64,000 nt of DNA from Guadua angustifolia (lineage: Eukaryota > Streptophyta > Magnoliopsida > Poales > Poaceae): contig CM070505.1 of assembly GCA_036346375.1 (NCBI GenBank), positions 52,574,626-52,638,625 on the forward strand, in the 5' to 3' direction. Below are positions 32,371-43,859 of this stretch, piece after piece (position 1 is the stretch's first letter; each line of letters begins with the position of its first letter). Position numbers and translations under genes: made by a program. The notes beneath the pieces are model-generated. The model did not search any database. It worked only from the letters and a program-made list of their open reading frames with translations, and was not told the origin of the DNA.

Positions 32371-34315
32371 ATGAACCTCTGGACGGACGACGACGCCTCC
32401 GTGATGGAGGCCTTCATGGCCTCCGCCGACCTCCCATGGGGCGCCGCCACCCCGCCGCCTCCCTTCAACCCGGACACGCTGCAGCAGCGCCTCCAGGCCA
32501 TCATCGAGGGCTCCACGGAGACGTGGACCTACGCCATCTTCTGGCAGTCTTCCCCCGACGTCGCCTCCCTCCTCGTCTGGGGCGACGGCTACTACAAGGG
32601 CTGCGACGACGGCAAGCGCAAGCACCAGCCCGCCACCCCCCAGTCCCAGGCCGAGCAGGAGCACCGCAAGCGCGTCCTCCGCGAGCTCAACTCCCTCATC
32701 TCAGGCGCAGCCGCCGCCCCCGACGAGGCCGTCGAGGAGGAGGTCACCGACACCGAGTGGTTCTTCCTCGTCTCCATGACCCAGTCCTTCCCCGACGGCC
32801 TCCGCCTCCCGGGCCAGGTGCTCTTCAACGCCCAGCCCATCTGGATCACCACGGGCCTCAACAACGCGCCATGCGACCGCGCGCGCCAGGCCTACACCTT
32901 CGGCCTCCGCACCATGGTCTGCCTCCCCGTCGGCACCGGCGTCCTCGAGCTCGGCTCCACCGAGCTCATCTTCCAGACCGACGAAAGCTTGCCCAGGATC
33001 CGCTCCCTCTTCAACCTCACCGCAGGGGCTGCTGGGTCCTGGCCGCGCGCCCCGCAACAGCACACGGCGCTGCCCGGGGGGGACCAGGCGGAGACGGATC
33101 CGTCTGTGCTCTGGCTCGCGGACACGCCGGTCATGGAAATTAAGGAGTCCATCTCGCCGCCGCAGATCCACCACTTGGAGAACGGGAGCACAAGCACGCT
33201 CACGGAGAACCCCAGCCCTTCCGTGCACGTGGCGCCGCCGGCAGCCATGCCACCGCAGCGGCAGCACCAGCACCAGCACAGCCAGGCTCATCAGGGTCCC
33301 TTCCGCCGGGAGCTCAACTTCTCGGATTTCGCGTCCAACGCCTCCCTGGCGGCGGCCTCGCCTTTCTTCAAGCCCGAGTCCGGTGAGATCCTAAACTTCG
33401 CCGCCGACAGCACCAGCCGGAGGGACCCGTCGCCGCCGCCACCCGCCCCAACCACCAGCCTCTTGTCGCAGCATACGGCTACGGTGACGGCCGCGGCGAA
33501 CGAGGCCAAGAACAACCCGAAGCGGTCCATGGAGGCCACCTCCCGCGCGAGCAACACCAACCACCACCCGGCTGCGACGGCCAACGAGGGCATGCTGTCC
33601 TTCCGTCGGCGCCGACGACGCGGCCGTCCACGGGCGCGGGCGCTCCGGCAAGTCGGAGTCGGACCACTCTGACGTGGAGGCGTCGGTCCGCGAGGTGGAG
33701 AGCAGCCGCGTGGTGGCGCCGCCGGAGGCCGAGAAGCGGCCGCGCAAGCGCGGGCGGAAGCCGGCGAATGGGCGCGAGGAGCCCCTGAACCACGTGGAGG
33801 CGGAGCGGCAGCGGCGGGAAAAGCTGAACCAGCGGTTCTACGCTCTGCGCGCCGTGGTGCCGAACGTGTCCAAGATGGACAAGGCGTCGCTGCTCGGCGA
33901 TGCCATCTCCTACATCAACGAGCTCCGCGGGAAGATGACGGCGCTGGAGTCGGACAAGGAAACTCTCCATTCCCAGATCGAGGCGCTCAGGAAGGAGCGT
34001 GACGCGCGGCCTCCGGCGCCGTCGTCCGGGCACGACGGCGGGGCGCGGTGCCACGCGGTGGAGATCGAGGCGAAGATCCTGGGGCTGGAGGCGATGATCC
34101 GCGTGCAGTGCCACAAGCGCAACCACCCGGCGGCGAGGCTGATGACGGCGCTGCTCGAGCTGGACCTGGACGTGTACTACGCCAGCGTCTCCGTCGTGAG
34201 GGACCTCATGATCCAGCAGGTCGCCGTCAAGATGGTCAGCCGCGTCTACTCGCAGGAACAGCTCAACGCCGCGCTCTACAGCCTCATCGCCGAGCCAGCC
34301 GCCGGCGGCCGGTAG
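32371..34315 (+). CDS. MYC2: MYC2-type bHLH transcription factor (jasmonate signalling), frame broken by two 1-base deletions
   Basis: Single-exon gene starting MNLWTDDDA. Residues about 36-217 form the bHLH-MYC_N region: TWTYAIFWQSS, then the JAZ-interaction part (LRELNSLISG) and the acidic activation part (DTEWFFLVSMTQSFP). After a low-complexity middle come a basic nuclear-localisation word (KRPRKRGRKP, 33734), a bHLH with the H-E-R contact set (NHVEAERQRR, 33788-33817) and a C-terminal ACT-like dimerisation region ending at the TAG (34313-34315). The + frame is lost after GMLSF (33603), a middle frame runs 33606-33650, and the bHLH is in a third frame: two single-base losses. With both accounted for the length is 648 residues, slightly under the roughly 690-700 of cereal MYC2. 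Family role: nuclear activator at G-box promoters, repressed by JAZ. The upstream TTG-started extension is not used. Confidence 0.92.
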
Positions 34316-35190
34316 GCGAATCGAATTCATCAGATAGGAAGGAAGGTCGAGCTTACTCACCACCGTGTGGTCGTCATCGGCTTCGTTATTGCCAGAGAGA
34401 GATTCAGAAGCAAGACTACTAATGCCGACGGGAAGAAGAGGAAGAAGATCATCCTGTTGTAAGATTTCTCTCGGAAAGGAAGGATTTTCATCCTTAGCAG
34501 CAACAGGTGCTGCTGTTCATCGTCTTGCTGTTCCTTGCTAGCATCGTCTTAGCAGAATTAAACGCGTGTCCGTCCGTCACTGTTAAATACCACCGGTACT
34601 GATTATGATCTAGTGTTGATCAAAACTGTACATAGCACGGATTGGGTTGTCATTGGCGCCTCTGGCGGTGCGGGAAACAAACCCTGATCAGATTGCATGG
34701 GTTGTGTTTCTTGCCTTCGAAATTGGAACGGAGCCGCGGTATTTTTGGCCTCGTAATGCACGCTCGATTCTTGATTGCTCCATCGTCTTGTTGCCTGCGT
34801 TTCAAATCCTGAGCGGGAACGGTTCTTGGTTTTGCGATCCTTGATGTTTGTGCTGTGCGAGCTTGACAAAACAAGAGAGGCAATTTGGCAGAGAGAGAGA
34901 GAGAGAGTTGGTGGGTAGACTTCACATCACACACAAACACAAGCACTGCAGTGAAGGTTTGGTACACGATTACGACCGGGGAAGTTGCTCGTGGCGAAAA
35001 CAAGAGGAGATGGAAATGGCGCATGATTATCGAGTGATGAAATGAACCTGGCAGGGCAGTGGGGACCAACCAACCACTCTCACCCATCCAAATGTATGCA
35101 AAGCAAACAGATAACCGCGTTTATTTTGGGGGAGAGAGAGAGAGAAGCGTGTCACTTAACTAACGAGCCATCAGTGGCGAGAAAAGCAGC
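34316..35190 (+). other. 3' UTR and downstream flank of the MYC2-like gene
   Basis: No coding signal. Probable 3' UTR from 34316 to about 34600; I cannot place the poly(A) site. (GA)n runs lie at about 34891-34907 and 35133-35144. A region around 34650-34860 has antisense frames without recognised words. Confidence 0.5.
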
Positions 35191-35193
35191 TTA

Positions 35194-35413
35194 GGCCATA
35201 GCAGAGCTCTGTATTTTAGCTTTATTTTAGATCTAAAATTTGTAGTCTAAAATAAAGTGAATTAAGTTTATATTTTTAGTCTAAAATGTAAATAAGATGA
35301 TCCACCTAAACATTTTTAATATATCTACAAATTTCAAATTTACTGGATCTATAATCCTAAATACTTTACTCTACCAGATCTACAAATCTGATAGAGCTGA
35401 ACCAAACACAGCC
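35194..35413. mobile_element. Tourist-like MITE, 220 bp, TSD TTA
   Basis: Begins GGCC and ends GGCC-complement (…ACAGCC), flanked by TTA at 35191-35193 and 35414-35416. The inner ends share AGAGCTCT / AGAGCTGAACC in inverted orientation, and the body is AT-rich with paired TCTAAAAT and TAGATCT words. Size, TTA duplication and ends fit a PIF/Harbinger-derived Tourist-type element. The inverted ends are imperfect. Confidence 0.5.
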
Positions 35414-35416
35414 TTA

Positions 35417-36220
35417 CTGTCTGTCTGCTACTATCTGTTGTCCTCTTCACATGCATCTGAACTTGATCAATTGCCAAGCGGACTTATACCAGTGGATCGC
35501 TTCATTTGCTTGTGTAATTCTACTGTAGCTAAGGTTGTCGATTTTTTTTTAATCTCCTAATCAAGCAGAAAGGGTTGCATTGCAATACAAGTTGTCTGGT
35601 TAGAACATTTCGGCGAATTAGCCATTAACAGTCAGAGACTTGTATTGTTCTCCCTTCTCAAGTTAGTGATTCATTGAGACGACTGGTTGTTGACCTGAAC
35701 ATGGATGAATTACCACTATGGACAGTTTAGATCAACTAGTGTACAGTACAGGCGACCCACGGGGCCACAACTCACGAGTACCTGCCGTCACCGAGTTCTT
35801 AGCTTTTTTTTATATATATATACAAACTTTTTTTTCAAGCCTGATTTCCATATAAACGAATTTGTAAAACTAACACCGTCTCTAATGACGAAAGTGCTTC
35901 CATACTGCGGCACTTCACCGACACCACGGCAAACAAGTTGCCACGTGCCCCAAGCTCGGGTAGTAAGTGCCGCGGACTAGTAGCTTGGCATGTCCCTACC
36001 AAGCACCTATTCCTCCGTAGGTTGGCACAAGTGATTAATTAAGTGTTTTGACGATTTGATGCCAACCTTGGCAGGCCAGTGGCCCAATCTAGCCATGCTA
36101 GTCACCTGCATACTGAGGTGGAGACTGCTGTCGTATTGCGAGCGTCTTGCCATTGTACAGAAACGCGATAGGTGACGCATACAACCGTCATTGCTTTCAG
36201 GTAGGAAATAAAACTAGTTT
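35417..36220. other. Intergenic, no gene seen
   Basis: AT-rich, with short frames only and homopolymer runs near 35540 and 35825. Nothing recognised on either strand. Confidence 0.5.
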
Positions 36221-36320
36221 NNNNNNNNNNNNNNNNNNNNNNNNNNNNNNNNNNNNNNNNNNNNNNNNNNNNNNNNNNNNNNNNNNNNNNNNNNNNNNNN
36301 NNNNNNNNNNNNNNNNNNNN
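36221..36320. other. Assembly gap, 100 N
   Basis: Exactly 100 N. A round figure usually stands for a gap of unknown size. The right edge begins inside a tandem repeat. Confidence 0.98.
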
Positions 36321-36845
36321 TTGTAAAAGTGGTTTATTTCATGTGTTCATCCTTGTTCATTTTTAGTCTAGCTATTAAGTTAAGTATCATGTAAAGAACA
36401 TGTAATTATCTTAATTTGCATGAATAATATATATTTAATTATTGTGTCAAAAAACTCCGTAGTTCTATATATTTTAATTGTCAAAATCTATATAAAAAAT
36501 AAAACCCTCGAAAACATATTCTATATTGAATATAATCAAGGGCAATTGGGTCGTGCATCAACGTCGACCAAGGATATAAAGAAGGGCGCATGCAAAATTG
36601 AGCTCAAGATTGCCTTTTATTCTTTGAAACTTGTAAAAGTGGCTTATTATTTCATGTGTTCATCAACTTGACCATTTTTAGTCTATTAAGTTGTATTTTT
36701 ACGTAAATGAACCAATTATCTGAATAGTCCATGAATAATATTTATTTAATTATTCAAAAACTCTTGTAGTTCTATTTATTTTAATTATCAAAATCTATAT
36801 CAAAAACCCTCTGAAAACATATTCTATTGAATATAATTATGGCTT
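36321..36845 (+). repeat. Tandem repeat with about 307-bp period beside the gap
   Basis: TTGTAAAAGTGG occurs at 36321 and at about 36630; ATGAATAATAT and TCAAAATCTATAT follow at matching offsets in both copies, ending near GAATATAAT (about 36530 and 36838). The array enters the gap, so more copies may be missing. Confidence 0.75.
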
Positions 36846-38940
36846 TTGTCTTTGGGTCTCTTCCAAAATGGTTAACCGCGGGAAACCTTGCGGTTGGTAA
36901 CACCAGCTTGGAAAACTCAGGGTTGAACCCGCTGTAAAACCGGCGGTTGAGGCCCTTGGATACCCGAATATATAGTTGCTTAAGGGTTTAAAACCCCGGT
37001 TTGAAGCTTTGCATCCCGATCGATGTCCTTTTCTCGCATGTAATCAGGAAGAAGCAAAAAGAAAATCGTAAGGAAAATCTTTATCCGGATGAACGGACAT
37101 GCGGGTATTAGTTAAAATTTTCTCTGAATTTGTAACTAAATTGGGTTTTGTCTTTTACTCAAATTCGTTATAAGTCTAAATGCATGCAACAAGTTTTGTA
37201 AATTAGTAAAATTAATACCTTCCATTAAATTTTATGAAATTTTATAAATGAATTTATACTGTTAAAATATTCAAGGAAAGTTCAAACTTATGAATTTTGC
37301 AGCTCTCAAACTATCGTTCAAAAATGCGAAATAAATTTTATAAATCTTATAAAATGCTAAACTAATTATCTGGAAGTTTTCATGAATTACAATTAGTTTG
37401 ATTTGTCGATTTTTTTGAATGTGTGTTTACGTTGTTTTTTGGGTTTATTTGGTTCTTTGCCTATTCGCGTAGGCGTTGGTGTGTGACGGTTTGAGGATCA
37501 AGCTCGGACCAAGACTCATTGCTTCGAACAAATTATGCTTTGATCATTTTGCTCCTATGATTTTAAATGTTATGTTGATTTAAATTATGCATGCTAATTT
37601 AATTATAAAGTGTTCAAGTAATTTGGGATTAGATAATTACCACTTGATATTGTCACCTTGTCCATAGTATTTGTATGTCACTAAATCATTTGTCACCCTA
37701 GGTTGGATTTTACATCGGCCTATACTAGTCCCAGATTGGGGTAATTAGAACGTGTTAGTTTGTAGCCATGCTACGAATCAATGACACGTGTTGGAAATAA
37801 ATCGAATATTGACTATTGAATTATAGAACATGTTTTGAAAGAATGTGACATGTGTTATTGAAAAGATGATGACGTGGTGCATGGTAACCAAGGGTGGGAA
37901 AATGGTTTAGGCTGGGGCAAGTGGCAAGATGTTCGTGGTGGGCTAGATGTGGCATTTGGGCGTCCATTTGGATTTGGTTTTTATTGACATGTTGACATGA
38001 TGAGTTTTTGGGAAGTCTTGCCTCGGTCAATTAAGGACTTAACCTTGCGAGCCTTTGACTGAGTCATTCATACAACCACAAGTTCGGAATGGGGCGGACC
38101 TAGTGGAAATTGTGAAATCTATTCTTGATCTTTTCGTGGTGGGTGAGTCCAGTGTCTTGGGTAGTAAAACTCACGGGCAAGAGGGCCACGATGTTAACAT
38201 CCACATGTTGAAACCTTGGAGGCGTCTTGGGTTTAGACGGATCCTTGGAAAGGCTTTGTTATAGTCGCTCGCCTTTGTGGTGTTTTTGTATCTTGTGGGT
38301 AAAGTGTATAACCTCTCTGAGTGTACAAACTATTGAATAGCCGTGTCCGGTATTGGACATTGTTGGGATTACAGTCAAGGTTAGACTTTATTAAAAATGT
38401 GGTTGGGTTTAAAGATGAAGTTGATGAAAGTATGAATTAGGATGTGGAAATGCTTTTACTTAACGGAAAAGTTGTTGTTAATTCTACTTGTTTTTTCTTT
38501 GCTTTTGAATCTACTTATGTACTTGTTAAATCTTTTTATTGCAAATCAACCTTTAAGCCATTCCATTGGAATAAGCCTAGCATGAACATATTAGGTTGCA
38601 TTAATGCATAGCTTGTTGATCGGTTGTGTACTCACCCCTATAATCACAACATCGAAGATGAAGAACATAGCGTTTGAGGAGGAAAAATGCGAAGGCTAAC
38701 TAGGAAAAACTCTCGGTTTTGTGGCCCAGGGCTCCACAATTTATTTCTTCTTGTTTTGTTTACTTTGAACTCGCCTGCGTGGCAATAATGTAAGGTGACC
38801 TTAAGGTCTTAACAATTTAATTTGAGATAAATACCTTATTGTTATTATTTCCAGTATGTGTGATGGTATTCATCTCTTTTGTCTGTGAGCACAGCGTGAT
38901 CTGGGGTGTATCTGCAGTGTTAATTCAAATTGGGGGGATC
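36846..38940 (+). repeat. Probable LTR remnant of a Tekay/Del-type gypsy element
   Basis: The order of features (AT-rich 5' part with repeated GAATTT/TTTATAA words, a central GTAGGCGTTGG segment near 37470, and TGTACTCACCCCT near 38627 followed by a purine-rich AAGATGAAGAAC) is what I know from LTRs of this lineage in grasses. I cannot find clear TG/CA ends, a primer site or internal coding words, so this may be a solo LTR or fragment. No host gene is seen in the stretch. Confidence 0.35.
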
Positions 38941-39150
38941 GACCCATGGCGATGTAAATAACCCGTTAGCTCCTTTTGGATCTAGACTATTATTCCTATT
39001 TACATCGGCCGTGGCCGCGTAAATAACCATTTTTCCGACACCAACATAAATAAGGGCTATTTCGCCTCGGTTTATGGCGGCCTATTTCGGCATCCGGCGT
39101 AAATTATATTCGTCGGCTTTTGCCTTTTCGTCGACCGGCGGCGTAAATTC
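38940..39150. repeat. Array of GGCGTAAATAA-like words, CACTA-type subterminal region
   Basis: At least five variants of (C)G(G)CGTAAATAA/TT occur within 200 bases (about 38955, 39017, 39045, 39100, 39138). Dense short repeats of this kind mark the subterminal regions of grass CACTA transposons. No CACTA terminus is present nearby. Confidence 0.35.
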
Positions 39151-39569
39151 AAATCTGTAGTTATCGAATAGATAGGATATATTGGTGCGCTTGTGGCGGA
39201 TCGGCGAGCTCGGCGAAGCCAACTCTTGAGCAATAGTTTTCATGCTATTGCTATTATCGACGAGGGTAGTAACCAAACCCGATGGTGATTGATTAATGCA
39301 TGATGTCGATTGCCGATTATAGCGATAATTTGGCCGTGTGGCATGTATTGTCTTCAAGCCCTTGGTGATTCTTGTTATTGAGAGGATTGGCGTTGGGAGT
39401 GGTTTTTGGGTGACACCACGTTGGGTTTTGGTAGCAACCCAACATCATCTACTCCAAAATTTTGATCTTCAATTTCTTTGCGTTGCTCTAGCGTCAAATC
39501 ATCCAATGTGGGGATGATTATGGCCTCGATGTTGAGATCAGGTGGAATCGACTTGCACGATGAACACAT
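39082..39569 (-). pseudogene. Unrecognised 5' coding fragment of an LTR element, - strand
   Basis: Frames 39375-39569 (MCSSCKSIPPDLNIEAII) and 39082-39357 read away from the LTR-like segment at 39600-40231, as a gag start would. I do not recognise the protein. The left end merges with the repeat array near 39150. Confidence 0.35.
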
Positions 39570-39599
39570 CTTCTTGTCCCACTAGGCGTGCTAAGAGTG

Positions 39600-40231
39600 T
39601 GTTGGTGTCAAAAACTTGAAATCGGTTTTGAGCTCTGACACACTAGATGAATACTTGGTTAGCGTGCCAACCGATTTGACCCCTCGATGAAAAAAGTATA
39701 AAGTTCCTCAAAGCCAATTTGTGAGGCAATTGGCTTGATCTATTAAAAGCTGATTAAGCGAGAATGGATGGTAATTCTAATTAGCGATTAAGGCTAATAA
39801 GAAAAAGGAAGATACTACGAAAAAGTCGATCGTAGCAAATCGGAGAATTGAACCTAGGGCGTAATTTCGAAGATCGGCGGGATGTGCAACTTTATTAATC
39901 AAGATCAAATTACAAAAAACTAGATTACAAAACTACTCCTAGTTGGGAAAGACAAAAGTATCGTGGGGATTGTGTTGATTGTTGTTTTTCTCTTGGCCGT
40001 GGTCCATCTTTTATACTTGTTGTCGAGGTCCTATTACAACACATTACAGTATGATCCATTAGCCCTTATCGGAGGGTTTTCCTAAAAACTCTTTACTATA
40101 ACCAAAATCTTTCCGTGACGTTGGTTACTATTTGCTGACCATATCTTGCCAATTTTGACTATATCTGTTAAATTTGCATGCAAAAATATCTTACCCAATT
40201 TTAGCTAATTCTATAATTTTATTCCATCACA
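39600..40231 (-). repeat. LTR (5') of a - strand retrotransposon fragment
   Basis: On the - strand it begins TGTGATGG and ends CACCAACA. A TATA box-like GTATAAAAG lies at about 40008-40016 (- strand). The sequence following the LTR (CTCTTAGCACGCC) leads directly to a gag-like frame. No partner LTR was found, so the element is truncated at about 39150. Confidence 0.5.
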
Positions 40232-40369
40232 ATGGGGCTGAAACAAATCAGTCACGGACACAAACCCCAAGAAGAATTGAGAATAGCAAAGGACAGGTAA
40301 TGGGAGGTCAAATACCATTCGTTCATCGCCTAAAAGGAGACAAAGGTATGCACCCCAAATGAATTGATA

Positions 40370-40690
40370 CACATTTCAGCTCAAAATTCTATGGATAGAT
40401 ATAGTTTACAAAAAGCATATGCTTTACATGTACCAAGGAACGAACACGAACCCGACCTCTATATAACGAGAAACTGTACATGCTATGTACTGCAAGGTAG
40501 CCCTGCTCTGCCCCAAGGTAAATAGTATGGAGGCACAAACTCAAAACTGTACTTTGCTATTGTAACAAGTCTCACTTGTGGTGCTGTGGCCTGATGAGGA
40601 CATCACTTCTATGGATCTGTCCATCTACAATCAATTTAAACCCGTTGCGATTATACAAGAACCGGTTATTAGCCCATCTGACAGTTTAAT
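40370..40690 (-). pseudogene. Exon-like fragment: last exon and 3' UTR of an unknown host gene
   Basis: On the - strand, a TGTCAG acceptor-like site near 40682 is followed by an open stretch reading WANNRFLYNRNGFKLIVDGQ and ending IRPQHHK with a stop at about 40573, then a UTR-like sequence to about 40370. The balanced composition and a plausible splice acceptor set it apart from the surrounding repeats. I cannot name the gene. No upstream exon is recognised in the next kilobases, so it is probably a fragment. Confidence 0.4.
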
Positions 40691-40989
40691 CATCGGTGAA
40701 TGCATTCCGCCTCCCCATTAGTAATAATATGAATGGGATCTTTTAATCTTGTGATGATTTGATTGTCTTAGAACCATGGAGAAGGACCCTTGTTGATGAG
40801 GACATCACAACCGGATACCCCTGCCCTTCTTCCCCTCCCCCCCGTAATTTGTTTGGCCTTCCCTTTCTCGGCGCTGGAGGCTTAATCCGGAAGCCCTTTT
40901 CACCCACCTTTGCTGGACCAGCACGTCAAGATCATCCACGAGGACAGCCCGCGCCAAGGAAGGCCCAAGATCAAGCCTAATTCGTCGAC

Positions 40990-41540
40990 AAGTCCGGTTC
41001 GGCCATCCGAACAGCATACTTCAAATGGACATAACTTGGGTTCCCGGACTCCGTTTTCAGTGTCGACCACCCGTTTGAAAGCTTAGGAGATAAGCTTTCT
41101 AATGGATCTAACCTCACGTCCAAATTCCTCCTCAAGGCGGAAATCACCGAACAATCTCATGAGACAGAAATTCCGGTCTTTGTTCACCTCACTTTTGGCC
41201 TATGGCCCATGTATCTTAGGGTTTTGGTAGCCACAGTTTTGGCTGCCCTACACCTCCGGCCGCCGCTATATATTTTGCCGTTCTTTTATGATTGGGTTTT
41301 TTTATTTGATAGTTTAGCCATTGCTACTATTTTGAGTCTTCGAAGTGCTCCAAACCCCTAAGCTCCTTATTTGAACTCCACATTATCAATCCTTCATCTT
41401 TATTTGCAATTTCAGATTGCCTTTACCTTTGTTCTTGCTTGTTCGGTTGCATGAAATTGAACCTCGTGTTCGGGTTGATGTAAGCAGCAAGATCAATAAC
41501 TCTTGGTTGGTTTAGCGATTGCTAAAGCGCCCGTTTCGTT
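40990..41540 (+). repeat. LTR-like fragment of a gypsy retrotransposon
   Basis: Sequence around 41030-41100 (GACATAACTTGGGTTCCCGG, CGTTTGAAAGCTTAGG) resembles the U3 of grass gypsy LTRs, followed by a TATA-like CTATATATTTTG at about 41268 and a downstream R-like region to about 41530. No ends or internal region could be placed. Confidence 0.35.
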
Positions 41541-42515
41541 GTGTCGGATCGTAAAGTCAATTCCTCTAAATCAAAGTTATCACTCTCTGAAGATCGGGAC
41601 CCAAAGTCACATCATGGCCTGTGCGACTCACTCTACAAGGGCTACCAACTTCATATGTTGATATCGTTGGAGCTAAGATCAACATGTTCCGTTTTGCGCA
41701 CTATGAATGCTGATAAGAATGCCACCCACTAGGATTTGCAGGAGCTGACGGTGGAGCAGGAGCTGAGGATAGTAGCCGGACCAATGCTAGTTGAGGTGGG
41801 GGCGCTGTGAGGGGTAGGTGAGCTTTGATGAAGAGCTCTCAATGAGACCCGCAACTCCAACAGCAGAAGATTGTGCATTGGATGGGAGGAACAGATCGTG
41901 CTTCTGGTCCTTGTAAGCACTTCAGACCTACAATGAAAACAAAAATCTTATTCAGCACAAAAGTTTTCATTTTCTTTTTTTTTTTATTGAATTATTCATC
42001 ATGGTACCAACTTGACTAATCATCAACTAGCCTACTACTACATGCTGGCTACTTCTGCTACTTTACCTTCTTGCTACTACTCCATGCTGCTGCTACTGCC
42101 ACAAGAGCAAAATAGAGCAGCAAAAATAGAGTGAAGGAGGAGACCCGAAAAAAATGATGTGAAGGGAGAGGGGGAACTTAAAAGTGCAGGTGATGCTTGC
42201 CAACGGTGGCCGGAGCCAAAGACGAAAAGGGCCATCGCCATCAATAGCCCCATCGGTAGGACCATCGCGGTCCAACCCTGTGCGGCTCCTCATTCTCCTC
42301 CTCCTACTGCTGACTGGAAGAGGAAGAGGGGTAGCACAAGCGTACGATAGGGCAGGGGTCGTGACTATCAAGATCTCTGAAGACTGAGTTCCAGTTTCTG
42401 AAGACGAAAACACAGTAAAAGTTAGCAGCTGGGAAAAACACTTTGGCAATTTCGGCTAATGAGGAATCGACAGCTATGGAATGAGACGGATGTTAATCAA
42501 GACATCTGACTATCA
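41541..42515. other. Unresolved region
   Basis: Short frames on both strands. One stretch at 41745-41915 is GC-balanced and ends in a donor-like CTTGTAAGC, suggesting an old exon, but nothing is recognised. No repeats of note. Confidence 0.3.
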
Positions 42516-42519
42516 ATGA

Positions 42520-43575
42520 TTCTTTTAGATCAACAGGACATCCAAATCAGATGCCCCGTTTCATTACTGAAACCAAGTATATCAGTTAAAGCTCATACAA
42601 AAAAGACTCAAGTAATCATCCCAAAACAGCCTACACAAGGCTGCTAAAACAGCAAAACAGCCAAGCAACTAAACATCGTCAGCCAATCTAGAACATCCGG
42701 AAACACCATCCTTAACTGAACTAAAGACAACACTGCAAAACTTCTCAACAAAAAACAACTAATTTTTGTCATCCAGTAGCCTGTTAAGGAAAATTGAAAG
42801 CCCAACGCCTCAGAATTGACCAGCCTGAACCTCAACTCTTACTCACTGTAGAGCCGAAGGTCCAGGAGCCAACTGAAAAAGGGCCTGCATCTTTGATTTT
42901 CCAGCATTTTGCAAAACTTCTCCAACAACCATAGTAGACATCATCTCTTATGCACTCCAAAACTCAAAAAGATAGCTAAGCTCACACACTTAAAACAAGG
43001 CATCCTCAACTCCAGTACATATCCCCCAAGACCAAACATCCTCAACAACGATCAGGAAAGACCGTGAGCCCAGTCCACTACCAAAACAAGGAAACAGAAA
43101 ACACTCAACCAATTAGATTACTAATGTAAAGACCACGAGCCTTCAGCTCAAGCAAAATATTTTCTTCCGGCCCCACTTGCCGCCACTTTCCTCCGATGAA
43201 TTAAACCCTCATCTCCATGGGGTGACCCGGCGTAACCTCAAGGCCCGCAAAACTGATCCATCTTGACCACCATATCGTCCTTACAGTGGGCTCCAATCTT
43301 CGTCCAGATAGCATTTTCCTCCAAATTGTTTTGACACTTATCCACCGACAATGAAAAATCAAGTTATTTCTAACATTCCAAAGGCTCCATAAAGCAGCAG
43401 CACAAATAGAATTTAACGCAGCATTTTCCTTATTGCTAATCCAAAAAGCGAGCCCGATTCATAGTTATAACCAATATTCAGCTCAAAAAATTACTAATCA
43501 AGTTCGGATATTTTTCCAATCACACACTCAAAGAAAAGGTGCATCAGACTCGGCTCATCACACTATCAATGATTC
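42520..43575 (-). pseudogene. 3' end of a LINE retrotransposon (RT C-terminus and 3' UTR)
   Basis: On the - strand, 43575-43190 reads HLFFECVIGK (the zinc-finger-like zf-RVT word found after LINE reverse transcriptase) and then WSLWNVRNNLIFH, with several stops. The segment 42620-42540 reads TTTGTATGAGC...TTTCAGTAATGAAACGGGGC, like the tail of plant LINEs. No poly(A) or target duplication was identified. It is a 5'-truncated, decayed copy. Confidence 0.65.
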
Positions 43576-43845
43576 TAAATAATGATTACCCTGTAGTAGT
43601 TAACTTTTGCCATTTGCTTCAGTTTACTTTTATTAGCGTTACTCTCCTAAGTTAGTAAATGGGGAGTTGCTGTAAGAAAATGGGATGTCTAAAACCAGCT
43701 CATGGGAAAAATGGAATGCTATGATGATTCCGGATCTCCTAGTGTTGTTCTTTAGTTGCTAGTATCCTGGTTTCTCCTCTTCTAGTGCTGTTTTGTAGTG
43801 ATTGCTCTCTGTTGTCGTGTGGATTCTATTTGGAGCCTGATATTT

Positions 43846-43857
43846 TGGTATCAGAGC
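43846..43857 (+). other. Primer-binding site, initiator tRNA-Met
   Basis: TGGTATCAGAGC, a perfect match to the usual plant site; it marks the 5' end of the internal region. Confidence 0.85.
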
Positions 43858-43859
43858 AT

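Noticed and set aside
32325..33143. 272-residue + strand ORF overlapping MYC2 in another frame
   Set aside because: Arg/Pro/His-rich out-of-frame shadow of the bHLH-MYC_N region.
33479..34363. 294-residue ORF on the - strand over the MYC2 C-terminus
   Set aside because: It is the antisense shadow of the conserved bHLH and ACT-like coding sequence in GC-rich DNA; no recognisable motifs.
38940..39150. Complete CACTA element
   Set aside because: Only subterminal-like repeats; no CACTA terminus or duplication found.
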